Part shown: piece after piece, positions 1 to 8,044 of the stretch
Layout: each line of letters begins with the position of its first letter
How positions within the stretch are numbered: position 1 is the stretch's first letter
Source of the DNA: Achromobacter denitrificans NBRC 15125
GTDB taxonomy: Bacteria > Pseudomonadota > Gammaproteobacteria > Burkholderiales > Burkholderiaceae_B
Assembly: GCF_001571365.1 (NCBI RefSeq)
Contig: NZ_BCTQ01000016.1
Coordinates: 1-64,000, forward strand
Direction: 5' to 3'
DNA length: 64,000 nt
Made by a program: the position numbers and the translations under genes
The notes under the pieces: model-generated
Database searches by the model: none
What the model was told of the DNA's origin: nothing
The model's input: only the letters and a program-made list of their open reading frames with translations

Positions 1-574
1 GGCAGCCGATGTCGTCGAGCCAGTCGCGGCGGGCCTGCGCCTGGGGCAGCAAGGCCAGGGGCAGGGCGTCCAGCCGCCGGGTCAGCGTGGGCAGCGTCAG
101 GGTGCGCCGGGGCGCGCGCCGGCCGGGGTTGCGCGCCAGCAGCCAGGCGCCGGCGGCGGTGGGCGCCATGCCGAGCGAGACGCGCAGGTCCAGCGCGCGC
201 AGCGTGGCGGCTACCCGCCGGTGCAGGGCCTTCGGGCCGCGGAAGAACATCAGGCTCGCGCCCACGTTCAGGAGCAGGGTGTCGCCGTCGGCCAGGGCGA
301 CTTCGGGGGTGTATTGCAGCAGGGCCAGCGCCGCGCCCTGCAAGGCCTCGGCCTCGGCCGGGACATCGCGCGGCAGCAGCTCGACCTCGGGGGCGATGGC
401 GGCCGCGCCGGCGCGGCGCATGCCGGGCCGCACGCCGGCCCGGCGGGCGGCGGGCGTCAGGGCGGCGACGCGTTCCTGGTCCAGGACCGCGAACGCCTGC
501 CCCTCAAGCGGCCAGTGCGGGCGCAGGGCGTCCAGCGGCAGGCAGCGCAGGAAGGCGGCGATCCAGAGGCGCAT
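1..574 (-). CDS. imuB: ImuB, Y-family polymerase-like SOS mutagenesis protein (partial)
   Basis: The 191 visible N-terminal codons read MRLWIAAFLRCLPLDALRP, the typical ImuB opening; the rest lies beyond the left edge. ImuB is a Y-family polymerase relative that acts as the adaptor between ImuA, the beta clamp and DnaE2 in damage-induced mutagenesis. As in other ImuB proteins, the acidic catalytic residues of true Y-family polymerases are not evident: the first motif has no metal-binding Asp, and the second reads LLLNVGASLMFF instead of an Asp-Glu pair. The start at 574 lies 71 bp inside the end of imuA, so the two are probably translationally coupled and share the SOS box upstream of imuA. 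dnaE2 is expected further left. Confidence 0.85.
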   Translation of the reverse strand, partial: MRLWIAAFLRCLPLDALRPHWPLEGQAFAVLDQERVAALTPAARRAGVRPGMRRAGAAAIAPEVELLPRDVPAEAEALQGAALALLQYTPEVALADGDTLLLNVGASLMFFRGPKALHRRVAATLRALDLRVSLGMAPTAAGAWLLARNPGRRAPRRTLTLPTLTRRLDALPLALLPQAQARRDWLDDIGC

Positions 575-1208
575 GGCGGGGAGAGGCAGGAGTGGTGGCG
601 CCCGGTTCCAGGCCCACGTATAGCGGTGTGTCGCAGGCGGGCCCGCGGCGCTTCAGGATATGCGCGGACAGGCCGCCCGCGGCCGGCGCGAGCGCCAGCC
701 GCAAGGGGGCGGGGGTGGCGTTCTGCGCCGCGCTGCTGGGGCGCACGGCGATGAACAGCAGGTCGCTGGCCTGGGCGGCCAGGTGCAGGCGGCGCAGGGA
801 TTCGGGGCGCACGTGGGGCAGCCAGCAGATCAGGGCGCCGCAGCTGCCGTTCTTCAGGATCTGCTCGGCGGCCCAGAGCGCGTCCACGGGTTTTTCCGGC
901 GCCACCCAGAGCAATTGGCGGGGATCCAGCCGCCAGCTCATCCAGCTGGCGATGTGCGGGGCGTGCGGCGGCTGCACCAGCGCGATGGGGCGGCGGGTTT
1001 CCAACTGGGCCAGCGCCGGGCGCAGCAGGCGGATTTCGCCGATGCCGGGGTGCGGGACCAGCAATTCGGTCAGGGAACCCAGCGGCCAGCCGCCGTCCGG
1101 CAGCTCGGCGGAAAGCGCGGCATGCCCGGTGGGCAGGGTGCGGGCGGCGCCTTGGGCCAACTGGGTGGCGCGCCACAACGCGGGGTGGATACGTTCTGGG
1201 GACTGCAT
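504..1208 (-). CDS. imuA: ImuA, RecA-like translesion synthesis accessory protein
   Basis: The 234-aa product matches ImuA in size and in conserved stretches (GGWPLGSLTELLVPHPG near residue 60, then ICWLPHVRPESLRRL). ImuA is a SulA/RecA-fold protein that works with ImuB and DnaE2 in error-prone repair. The nucleotide-binding loop is degenerate (VPHPGIGEIRLL in place of a GxxxxGKT loop). The ATG at 1208 is chosen because a perfect LexA box lies 55 bp upstream. The C-terminus overlaps imuB by 71 bp, an unusually long overlap; the last roughly 25 residues are low-complexity Ala/Pro and may be poorly conserved. Confidence 0.85.
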   Translation of the reverse strand: MQSPERIHPALWRATQLAQGAARTLPTGHAALSAELPDGGWPLGSLTELLVPHPGIGEIRLLRPALAQLETRRPIALVQPPHAPHIASWMSWRLDPRQLLWVAPEKPVDALWAAEQILKNGSCGALICWLPHVRPESLRRLHLAAQASDLLFIAVRPSSAAQNATPAPLRLALAPAAGGLSAHILKRRGPACDTPLYVGLEPGATTPASPRHAPLDRRLPALPAAGRPAPALAA

Positions 1209-1263
1209 GGCGGGCGGTTCCTGGATGCCAGAAGCCGGAAAAGTGGCCGATGCGTCATTATAG

Positions 1264-1279
1264 CTGTATGTATATACAG
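1264..1279 (-). promoter_or_regulatory. LexA (SOS) box of imuA-imuB
   Basis: CTGTATGTATATACAG is a perfect CTGT-N8-ACAG site matching the beta/gamma-proteobacterial LexA consensus. It lies 55 bp upstream of the imuA start codon, as expected for an SOS-repressed mutagenesis cassette. Confidence 0.92.
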
Positions 1280-1343
1280 TAGTTAAAGGGGGCGGAGCGG
1301 GCCGTGAATAGTTTTGCGTCGGTGGCGCGGTGGGGATCGGGCG

Positions 1344-2879
1344 CTAGGTCCGGGCCTCGGCAGGAACAGGCGGCGCGGATGTCGCGCCTGTCCCGCACTC
1401 TAGATCCAGCCCGTCAAACCGCATGTCCGCGTACCGGATCCAGCGCGACTTGCGCAGCAGCCTATGGCCCAGCCACAGGGCCAGGAACAGCGGAATCGCC
1501 AGGTAGGTGGAGACCACGCCGATCCAGTCGATGCGCTCCTCCAGGAAGGCCTGGTAGTTCTGGCCCAGCGTGACCAGCAGGCACAGCGCGAAGGCAAGCA
1601 GCGGGCCGAAGGGGAAGAGGCCGGCCTTGTAGGGCAGGTCGGCGGTGTCGTAGCCGTGCTTCACGTAGCCCTGGCGGAAGCGGTAATGGCTGACCGCGAT
1701 GCTCAGCCACACGATGAATTCGGTCATGCCCGCGAAGTTCAGCAGCCAGATGTAGACCGCCTTGGGGCTGTAGACCAGGCTGAACAGGCACAGGCAGGCC
1801 AGCAACGTCGTGGCCAGCAGCGCGTACAGCGGCACGCCCTTGCCGGTCACGTAGCGGAACACGGCCGGGGCCTGGCCTTCGGCCGCCATGTTGAACAGCA
1901 TCCGCGTGGCCGCGTACATGCCGGAATTGCCGGCCGACAGCACCGAGGTCAGGATCACGGCGTTCATCACGGTGGCCGCCGACAGCAGCCCCGCGTGCTG
2001 GAACACCAGCGTGAAGGGGCTGACTGCGATGTCTTCCACTTCGTTGCGCAGCAGCTGGGGATCGGTATAGGGCAGCAGCAGGCCGATGATCAGGATGGCC
2101 AGCACGTAGAACAGCAGGATGCGCCAGAACACGTGGTTGATCGCGCGCGGCACGTTGCGCCGGGGGTTCTCGGATTCGCCGGCGGCCACGGCCACCAGTT
2201 CCGTGCCCTGGAACGAATAGGCCACCACCATCGCCACGCCGACCCAGGTGGCGGCGTTGCCCACGAAGGGCGCGTCGCCCACCTTCCAGTTCTCCAGGCC
2301 CACGGGCACGCCGCCATGGATGATGCCCGCCAGCATCGCCAGCCCGACGCCGATGAAGCACAGCACGGCCACGACCTTGATGATGGCGAACCAGTATTCG
2401 GCCTCGCCGAAGCTGCGCGCCGAGAACGCGTTCAGCCCGAAGGTCAGGGCCAGGAAGGCCACGCTCCATATCCAGCCGGGCGTGTCGGGGAACCAGTAGG
2501 CCATCACCAGCTGCGCGGCCACCACGTCCACGGCCACCACGGTGGCCCAGCTGATCCAGAAGTTCCAGCCCAGCGCGAAGCCGAAGCCCGGGTCCACGTA
2601 GCGCGAGGCATAGGTGCAGAAAGAGCCCGATACCGGCATGAAGGTCGCCAGTTCGCCCAGGCTGGTCATGATGAAATAAACCATCAACCCGATCGCCAGG
2701 TAGACCAGCAGGGCGCCGCCGGGGCCCGCCTGCGCGATCGCGGCGCCGGAGGCGACGAACAGGCCGGTGCCGATGGCACCCCCTAGCGCTATCATCGTGA
2801 GGTGGCGCGCCTTGAGCACGCGATGCAGCTGATGCTGGCCGGCAGGCGTGGCGCCGGCTTCCGTTGTCGGTATTTGCAT
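1344..2879 (-). CDS. lysP: Lysine-type amino acid permease (APC superfamily, AAT family)
   Basis: The 511-aa protein has about 12 hydrophobic segments and closely follows the LysP family: GGAIGTGLFVASG in TM1, MTSLGELATFMPVSGSF, FGFALGWNFW and FSARSFGEAEYWFA are all recognisable. Such proteins import lysine with protons across the inner membrane. The gene stands alone on the minus strand and diverges from the esterase at 3094 across a gap of about 210 bp. No clear Shine-Dalgarno precedes the ATG at 2879, but the family N-terminus (LHRVLKARHLTMIALGG) is complete. Substrate within the AAT family (lysine against other basic or aromatic amino acids) is inferred from similarity only. Confidence 0.82.
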   Translation of the reverse strand: MQIPTTEAGATPAGQHQLHRVLKARHLTMIALGGAIGTGLFVASGAAIAQAGPGGALLVYLAIGLMVYFIMTSLGELATFMPVSGSFCTYASRYVDPGFGFALGWNFWISWATVVAVDVVAAQLVMAYWFPDTPGWIWSVAFLALTFGLNAFSARSFGEAEYWFAIIKVVAVLCFIGVGLAMLAGIIHGGVPVGLENWKVGDAPFVGNAATWVGVAMVVAYSFQGTELVAVAAGESENPRRNVPRAINHVFWRILLFYVLAILIIGLLLPYTDPQLLRNEVEDIAVSPFTLVFQHAGLLSAATVMNAVILTSVLSAGNSGMYAATRMLFNMAAEGQAPAVFRYVTGKGVPLYALLATTLLACLCLFSLVYSPKAVYIWLLNFAGMTEFIVWLSIAVSHYRFRQGYVKHGYDTADLPYKAGLFPFGPLLAFALCLLVTLGQNYQAFLEERIDWIGVVSTYLAIPLFLALWLGHRLLRKSRWIRYADMRFDGLDLECGTGATSAPPVPAEART

Positions 2880-3093
2880 TGCAGGGTGAGTGATGGCCGC
2901 CGCGGCGGAAAAGGCTTCGGTGTCCCGGCCACCCTGGGCGGGTGCACCGGTTTCCGGCGTCCGTCGGGGGACGGGCTTCGGCCTGCGGCGGCGTATCGAG
3001 GGTGTCAGTCACGGAAAGACACCGGGCCGCGCATTTTACAATGCGGCCATCGGGGCGCGTTTCAGCGGCCCCAGGCCAGTACGGAGCAGTTTC

Positions 3094-3798
3094 ATGGCGT
3101 CTTCCAATTCTCTCGAATTCCTTCCCGATCCGGGCGTCGACGTGCGCCAGCTTTTCATCCTGCTGCATGGGGTGGGCGGCTCGCCCGACAACCTGGAGCC
3201 CCTGGCCCTGGCCGTGCGCAAGGCGTTTCCGGCGGCGGCGGTGCTGGTGCCCGAGGGCTTCGAGCCCTTCGACGGCGGCGGCGCGGGCCGGCAATGGTTC
3301 TCGGTGCGCGGCGTGACCGAGGAAAACCGCCCCGAGCGAGTGGCGCAGGCCCTGCCGCCCCTGGAAGCCTACGTGCGCCAGGCGCAGGCCCGCTTCGGCC
3401 TGCTGCAATCCGACACGGCGCTGGCCGGCTTTTCCCAGGGCGCCATCATGGCGCTGGAGCTGGTCCAGGCGCACGACGGCATGGCCGGCCGCGTCATCGC
3501 GTTTTCCGGCCGCTATGCCCAGCTGCCCCGGTCCGCGCCGCAATACACCACGCTGCACCTGCTGCACGGCGCCGACGATCCGATCATGAGCGTGGCGGAC
3601 ATCCAGGCCGCCCAGGCGCGGCTGACCGAGCTGCACGGCGATTCGACCATCGACGTCGCCACCCACGTCGGGCACGAACTGCACCCGGCCCTGATCGAGC
3701 GCGCCATCATGCGCCTGCAGACCTGCGTGCCGCTGCGCAGCTGGGAAGCGGCGCTGGGCCTGAACCAGACGCCGCCGGACGGCAGCACGGTGCATTGA
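3094..3798 (+). CDS. YpfH-type alpha/beta-hydrolase (carboxylesterase)
   Basis: The 234-aa cytosolic alpha/beta hydrolase resembles E. coli YpfH and the phospholipase/carboxylesterase family. Oxyanion motif LLHGVGGS is at residues 24-30, the nucleophile elbow GFSQGA has Ser114, the acid lies in HGADDP (Asp161 or Asp162), and the histidine is His194 in VGHELHP. The ATG at 3094 is preferred over an upstream in-frame start because it follows an AGGCCAGTACGGAG stretch with GGAG 8 nt before it, and because the family begins shortly before the first beta strand. A TACAAT -10-like element lies at 3037. It is convergent with the CRP-type gene, 15 bp away. Natural substrate is unknown. Confidence 0.85.
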   Translation: MASSNSLEFLPDPGVDVRQLFILLHGVGGSPDNLEPLALAVRKAFPAAAVLVPEGFEPFDGGGAGRQWFSVRGVTEENRPERVAQALPPLEAYVRQAQARFGLLQSDTALAGFSQGAIMALELVQAHDGMAGRVIAFSGRYAQLPRSAPQYTTLHLLHGADDPIMSVADIQAAQARLTELHGDSTIDVATHVGHELHPALIERAIMRLQTCVPLRSWEAALGLNQTPPDGSTVH

Positions 3799-3813
3799 TC
3801 CGGCGGGGCGCGT

Positions 3814-4518
3814 TCAGGGCAATTCGCCGCGCACGCGTTCCGAGAAGCCTTCGGCCAGCATGATCTTCTTGCCGTCCAGGTCCAGCAGCCCTTCGCGCTT
3901 GAGCCGGTTGAGCACGCGGGTGACGGTGACGCGGGACAGGTCGACGAGGCTTCCGATCTGTTCGTGCGTCAGGTTGACCGTAATGGGGGCCTGCGGCCCG
4001 CAGGCTTCCTGGTGGGTCTGGCGGAACTGGTCGAAGAAGCGGATCACGCGCTGTTCGGGCGGGTCGAAGATGGCCTGGCGCAGGCGCGCGACCATCTGGC
4101 GCTGCTTGACGCTCAGCAGATAGATCAGCGCAAGCGCGAAGTCGGGGTCCTGCCGCACCAGGCCGGGAATGCGTTCGATCTCGAACCGCAGCAGCGATGT
4201 GTCTTCGATGGCGCGCGCGCTGGAGTAGCGGGGCTGGCCCAGGAAGGCGGCCGCTTCGCCGATGAGGCTGCCCGGCCCCATGATGTTCAGGATGGATTCG
4301 TGGCCGTCTTCGCTGAGCATGTGGACATGGACCTTGCCGGTCACGACCACGTAGAAGACGTTGTCGACCTGCCCCTGGCTGAACAGATTGGCGCCGCTGG
4401 GCAGCGCGACGCGCTGGCCCACGTGGCCGAGCGAGCGCAGGTAGGCCGCCTGCTCGCCCTGGGGCAGCCAGGTCTCGGTGGCGACATGACGTGCCGGGCC
4501 ACTCGCTGGTTTGGCCAC
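3814..4518 (-). CDS. CRP/FNR-family transcription regulator, probable regulator of the adjacent catabolic units
   Basis: The 234-aa protein has an N-terminal cyclic-nucleotide-type sensor barrel (about residues 25-140), a long dimerisation helix and a C-terminal winged helix (about 155-225). The binding pocket keeps GEAAAFLG and Arg97 (Arg82 of CRP), but the next residue is Tyr98 instead of Ser, so cAMP binding is doubtful. No FNR-type cysteine cluster is present. The recognition helix SRVTVTRV aligns with SRETVGRI of CRP: Arg196 and Arg201 match Arg180 and Arg185, while Val197 replaces Glu181. The gene is 97 bp downstream of the dehydrogenase on the same strand. Paired TGTAT-N6-ATACA palindromes upstream of the two catabolic units have CRP-site geometry, so it is the leading candidate regulator (inference). 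Confidence 0.83.
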   Translation of the reverse strand: MAKPASGPARHVATETWLPQGEQAAYLRSLGHVGQRVALPSGANLFSQGQVDNVFYVVVTGKVHVHMLSEDGHESILNIMGPGSLIGEAAAFLGQPRYSSARAIEDTSLLRFEIERIPGLVRQDPDFALALIYLLSVKQRQMVARLRQAIFDPPEQRVIRFFDQFRQTHQEACGPQAPITVNLTHEQIGSLVDLSRVTVTRVLNRLKREGLLDLDGKKIMLAEGFSERVRGELP

Positions 4519-4615
4519 GATTTCCCTTGATTTGTGTTTGTCGTTCTGTGTGCCTCCGGATTATACGGCGGGCTGGCGGCAACCCGGCGGGCGGCCGGGT
4601 CCGGGAAAGCGCGGG

Positions 4616-6076
4616 TCAGACGCCCCAGCGAGGAATGGCGTGTCCGCCCATCGAGATGCAGACGTTCTTCATTTCGCAGAAGGTCTCCAGGCTGGCGTCG
4701 CCGCCTTCGCGGCCCACCCCGGAATCCTTGATGCCGCCGAAGGGCTGGCGCAGGTCGCGCACGTTCTGGCTGTTGACGAAGACCATGCCGGCCTCGATGC
4801 CGCGGGCCAGGCGGTGCGCCTTGCCCACGTCCTGGGTCCAGACGTAGGAGGCCAGCCCGTAGCGGCTGTCGTTGGCCAGGCGCAGGCCCTCGTCCTCGTC
4901 GTCGAACGGAATCAGGCAGACCACCGGACCGAAAATCTCTTCCTGCGCCACGCGCATGCGGTTGTCCACGCCCGTGAGCACGGTGGGTTGCACGAAGTTG
5001 CCCTTGGCCACCCGCGCCGGCAGGCCTTGGGGCACGCCGCCGCCGGCTGCCACCACGGCGCCCTCGCGGCGCCCGATCTCGATGTAGCCGGTGACCTTTT
5101 CCCAATGCTGGCGGGTGATCATGGAGCCCACGTTGGTGTGCGGGTCCCGCGGATCGCCCACCGTCAGGCGCGCGGCGCGCTCGGCGAATTCGCGCGCGAA
5201 GCGGTCGTAGATGGAACGCTGCACGAACACGCGCGAGCCGGCGGTGCAGCGTTCTCCGTTGATCGAGAAGATGGTGAATAGCGCCGCGTCCAGCGCGCGT
5301 TCCTGGTCGGCGTCGTCGAACACCAGCACGGGGGATTTCCCGCCCAGTTCCATCGACAGCCGCTTGATGCCCGCCCGCTCGGCGATGCGCCGGCCGGTGG
5401 CGGTGCCGCCGGTAAAGGAGATGGTGCGCACGTCGGGGTGGCGCACCAGCGCGTCGCCGGCTTCCGCGCCGTAGCCGTGCACGATGTTGAGCACGCCCTT
5501 GGGCACGCCGGCTTCCAGTGCCAGGCGGCCCAGCCGGTCGGCGGTCATGGGCGAGAGCTCGGACATCTTCAGCACCGCGGTGTTGCCCAGCGCCAGGCAA
5601 GGCGCGACTTTCCAGGTGGCCGTCATGAGCGGCACGTTCCAGGGGGAAATCAGTCCGCACACGCCCACCGGCTGCAGCAGCGTGTAGTTGAGCATGGCCG
5701 AATCGACGGGAAAGGTCTGGCCGTTGATGCGGGTGGCCACCTCGGAGAAGAAATAGAAGTTCTCGCTGGCGCGCGGAATGAGCTGATGCGAGGTCTGGTG
5801 GATGGGCAGCCCGGTGTCGTCGGTTTCCAGCTCGGCCAGTTCGGGCACGTGGCGTTCGATCAGGTCGCCCAGGCGGCGCATGATGCGGGCGCGCTCCTTG
5901 GCGGGCAGGCCGGCCCACTTGGGGAAGGCCTCCTTGGCGGCGGCCACGGCCAGGTCGATTTCGCGCTCGCCGCCGAGCGCGACCTCGGCCAGCGCGTCGC
6001 CGGTGGCGGGATTGGTGTTTTCCAGTACGGCGGGGCTTTCGACGTCCTTGCCGTCGATCAGGTGGGGAATCATCAC
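4616..6076 (-). CDS. hpaE: HpaE-like semialdehyde dehydrogenase (aldehyde dehydrogenase family)
   Basis: The 486-aa NAD(P)-dependent aldehyde dehydrogenase most resembles 5-carboxymethyl-2-hydroxymuconate semialdehyde dehydrogenase (HpaE) and the related 2-amino/2-hydroxymuconate semialdehyde dehydrogenases. Visible catalytic elements are PWN with Asn147, MELGGKSP with Glu243 and ERCTAG with Cys277. It would oxidise the ring-cleavage semialdehyde made by the dioxygenase of the same unit. It is last of four genes, starting 34 bp after the RidA gene. The later homoprotocatechuate genes (hpaF, G, H, I) are absent from the window, and two RidA proteins sit between dioxygenase and dehydrogenase, so an amino-substituted semialdehyde is a serious alternative substrate. 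Confidence 0.82.
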   Translation of the reverse strand: MMIPHLIDGKDVESPAVLENTNPATGDALAEVALGGEREIDLAVAAAKEAFPKWAGLPAKERARIMRRLGDLIERHVPELAELETDDTGLPIHQTSHQLIPRASENFYFFSEVATRINGQTFPVDSAMLNYTLLQPVGVCGLISPWNVPLMTATWKVAPCLALGNTAVLKMSELSPMTADRLGRLALEAGVPKGVLNIVHGYGAEAGDALVRHPDVRTISFTGGTATGRRIAERAGIKRLSMELGGKSPVLVFDDADQERALDAALFTIFSINGERCTAGSRVFVQRSIYDRFAREFAERAARLTVGDPRDPHTNVGSMITRQHWEKVTGYIEIGRREGAVVAAGGGVPQGLPARVAKGNFVQPTVLTGVDNRMRVAQEEIFGPVVCLIPFDDEDEGLRLANDSRYGLASYVWTQDVGKAHRLARGIEAGMVFVNSQNVRDLRQPFGGIKDSGVGREGGDASLETFCEMKNVCISMGGHAIPRWGV

Positions 6077-6110
6077 TGCGTTCTCTTGGTCTGGAGGAGT
6101 GGAAACGGGC

Positions 6111-6488
6111 TCAGGCGCCGCGCGCGGCGATGGCGTCGATCTCGATCTTCAGGCCGGGCCGGCCGAGGTGGGAGATGCCCACGGTCGTGCGGCTGGGCGG
6201 CCGGTCGGGAAAGAACTCGCGGAACACCGCATTCATGGCGCCGAACTCGCCGATCATGTCGGTCATGTGCACCGTCATCTGCAGCACGCCGCCGGCCTCG
6301 CAGCCGGAGGCGGCCAGCAGGTCCAGCACGTTGTCGAGCGCCTGGCGGGTCTGCGATTCGATGTCGGGCGCGAAGTCGCGCGTGCCGGGCGTGAAACCGA
6401 CTTGCCCGGAGACGAACACCAGGTCGCGCCAGGCCACGGCGGGCGAATGCGGCAGGCCGGCATCGCGGCCAATGATCTGTTTTTCCAT
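6111..6488 (-). CDS. RidA/YjgF-family protein, copy 1 (possible aminomuconate deaminase)
   Basis: The 125-aa RidA-fold protein has SGQVGFTPGT near residue 27, the trimer-interface region, and a C-terminal GLKIEIDAIA. Classical RidA enzymes hydrolyse reactive enamine/imine intermediates using Arg105; here the aligned position is His107 (VGISHLGRPG), so ordinary RidA chemistry is doubtful. RidA relatives without this Arg include 2-aminomuconate deaminases of aminophenol and kynurenine catabolism. The gene follows a second RidA gene by 22 bp and precedes the semialdehyde dehydrogenase, suggesting a deamination step on a ring-cleavage product. That role is inferred from context. Confidence 0.82.
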   Translation of the reverse strand: MEKQIIGRDAGLPHSPAVAWRDLVFVSGQVGFTPGTRDFAPDIESQTRQALDNVLDLLAASGCEAGGVLQMTVHMTDMIGEFGAMNAVFREFFPDRPPSRTTVGISHLGRPGLKIEIDAIAARGA

Positions 6489-6510
6489 GGCGTAATCCCT
6501 GGGCCGCGGA

Positions 6511-6906
6511 TCAGGCGGCCGATCCGATCACGGCGACGGCCTCGATCTCGACCTTCAGGCCGGGGCGGGCCAGGTGGGCCACGCCCACGGTGGAGCGCGC
6601 CGGCGGCCGGTCGGGGAAGACGCGCTTGAACACGGCGTTCATGGCCTGGAAGTCCGCGTCCATGTCGGTCATGAAGACGGTGGCCTTGGCCACGTCCGCC
6701 ATGCTGCCGCCCGCGGCTTCGATGACGGAACGGAGGTTGCGGAAGGCCTGTTCCGTCTGCTCGGTGATGTCGTCGGAGAAGGCGCGCGTGACGGGGTCGG
6801 CGCCGGTGTGGCCGGAGACGAAGAGCAGGCGGTCGATCAGGACGGCGGGCGAATAGGGGCGGTGCGGCAGCAGGCCGGTGGGCGGGATGATGACGTGGCG
6901 GTTCAT
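6511..6906 (-). CDS. RidA/YjgF-family protein, copy 2
   Basis: The 131-aa RidA-fold protein is a diverged paralogue of its neighbour, sharing FVSGH/Q, MTDM, AMNAVF and GLKxEIxA blocks. The key Arg is again replaced by His (His111 in VGVAHLARPG). The ATG at 6906 gives normal family length. An in-frame ATG at 6945 would add 13 residues and overlap the dioxygenase stop, which could allow coupled initiation and cannot be excluded. Two tandem RidA copies may form hetero-oligomers or act on successive intermediates (inference). Confidence 0.8.
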   Translation of the reverse strand: MNRHVIIPPTGLLPHRPYSPAVLIDRLLFVSGHTGADPVTRAFSDDITEQTEQAFRNLRSVIEAAGGSMADVAKATVFMTDMDADFQAMNAVFKRVFPDRPPARSTVGVAHLARPGLKVEIEAVAVIGSAA

Positions 6907-6934
6907 GGGCGGGGAATCCTGGGTGAAGGCGGGG

Positions 6935-7945
6935 TCAGTCGACATAGGTCGGGATGGCGCGGGTGATGGGGTCGGACACCGGCTGCGGGCGGCCGTCGAC
7001 GAGCGAGGCGACGGACATGGATTCCTCGTACCAGCGACGCGGAGGCGGCGTGCCCCAGAGGCTTTGCCGGCGCGGGTTGTCCAGCTCCCAGCGAAGGGGC
7101 GCCTGGTCGCGGTCCACCGTCAGGTAGTCGCCGGTGTATAGCTCAAAGCGGTTGCCGTCGGGGTCGCGCACATAGACGAACAAGGCGTTGGAGATGCCGT
7201 GGCGGGCCGGGCCGCGCTCGATGTTGTCGGCGTAGCCGGCCGCGGCCAGGGCGTCGCAGGCGCGGATCACGCCCATGGGTTCCATCAGCGAGAAGCCCGC
7301 GTGGTGCACCGTGGGGCCCTTGCCCGTCATCACGGCGATGTCGTGGATGGTGGCCTTGCGGTACAGCCAGCTTGCCCAGACGCGTTCCTCGGGCGGGGCC
7401 GACACGGTGTATTCCGAGCAGAAAAAGCCGAGTTCGCGCGTGTACCAGTCGAAGCCGGCCTGCGCGTCGGGCACCAGCACGTTCAGGTGGTCGAGCCGCG
7501 TGGGGCAGCCGTGGCGGTGCAGGTGATACTGCTGCAGCATCCATGGCGCCTGGTCCATGTGCGCGTAGTACTCGACCGGAAAGCCGAACGGATCCTGCAC
7601 GCGCAGCGCGCGGCCCTGGCCGCGTTCTTCGCCGGCTTCCAGCCAGCGCATCGGCAGGCCCAGGCCCTTGAACTTGGCGGCCAGGCGTTCCAGGTCTTCT
7701 TCGCAGGACACGCGGAAGCTGAAATGGCCGATGCCGGGCGAGGGCGAGCGCGTCAGCACGACGCTGTGGTGCTCGCGGTCCTCGATGGCGCGCAGATAGA
7801 CGTGGTCCGCGTCGGATTCGGTTTCGAACAGCCCGACCACGTCCACGTAGAAATCGCGGGCGCGGGCAAGGTCCGACACCAGGTATTCGATGTGGCCCAG
7901 CCTGAGGATATTGAAGTCGGGCTTGCCCGGCGTGTAATCGATCAT
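6935..7945 (-). CDS. hpaD: Type I extradiol (meta-cleavage) dioxygenase, HpaD-like
   Basis: The 336-aa protein has two vicinal-oxygen-chelate modules (about residues 14-125 and 150-275) and closely resembles the Mn/Fe 3,4-dihydroxyphenylacetate 2,3-dioxygenases (MndD, HPCD). Probable metal ligands are His153 (LDHLNV), His214/215 (TVHHAGF) and Glu268 (FELYTGDY), and His201 fits the catalytic base. The extradiol signature from His249 to Glu268 and the lid-forming tail (DNPRRQSLWGTPPPRRWY) are intact. AAGGAGA precedes the ATG. It is first gene of a four-gene unit whose promoter region holds the 16-bp palindrome at 8024. Homoprotocatechuate is the default substrate by family; the RidA neighbours raise the possibility of an aminophenol-type ring. 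Confidence 0.85.
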   Translation of the reverse strand: MIDYTPGKPDFNILRLGHIEYLVSDLARARDFYVDVVGLFETESDADHVYLRAIEDREHHSVVLTRSPSPGIGHFSFRVSCEEDLERLAAKFKGLGLPMRWLEAGEERGQGRALRVQDPFGFPVEYYAHMDQAPWMLQQYHLHRHGCPTRLDHLNVLVPDAQAGFDWYTRELGFFCSEYTVSAPPEERVWASWLYRKATIHDIAVMTGKGPTVHHAGFSLMEPMGVIRACDALAAAGYADNIERGPARHGISNALFVYVRDPDGNRFELYTGDYLTVDRDQAPLRWELDNPRRQSLWGTPPPRRWYEESMSVASLVDGRPQPVSDPITRAIPTYVD

Positions 7946-7995
7946 TGGTAGTCTCCTTCCGGAACACGCGGCGCGGTCCGGTTCGTGTCGATGAA

Positions 7996-8001
7996 ATTCT
8001 G
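7996..8001 (-). promoter_or_regulatory. Putative -10 element of the dioxygenase unit
   Basis: CAGAAT on the minus strand lies 33 bp downstream of the centre of the palindrome at 8024-8039. This is the spacing expected if the site is centred near -41.5, as in class II CRP-dependent promoters. The livK-like promoter region has CAGACT at nearly the same distance (32 bp) from its own copy. Confidence 0.4.
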
Positions 8002-8023
8002 CGCGCCCCGGGGGCGCGGCGTC

Positions 8024-8039
8024 TGTATCGCGGGATACA
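8024..8039. promoter_or_regulatory. 16-bp palindromic operator, copy 1 (TGTATC-N4-GATACA)
   Basis: TGTATCGCGGGATACA is a palindrome with 6-bp arms lying 5 nt past the amidase stop and 78 bp upstream of the dioxygenase start. Read on the opposite strand it is identical, base for base, to the copy at 14246. Written as TGTAT-N6-ATACA it has the spacing of a CRP/FNR-family site. Confidence 0.8.
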
Positions 8040-8044
8040 CCGCG

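Noticed and set aside
3025-3048. Palindromic GCATT-TTAC-AATGC before the esterase gene
   Set aside because: Short arms overlapping a -10-like element; flanking GC pairs are out of register, so chance is likely.
1462-3795. Very long open frames antisense or out of frame with lysP and the esterase gene
   Set aside because: They are products of GC-rich codon bias opposite real genes; composition is Arg/Ala/Gly/His-rich and matches no family.
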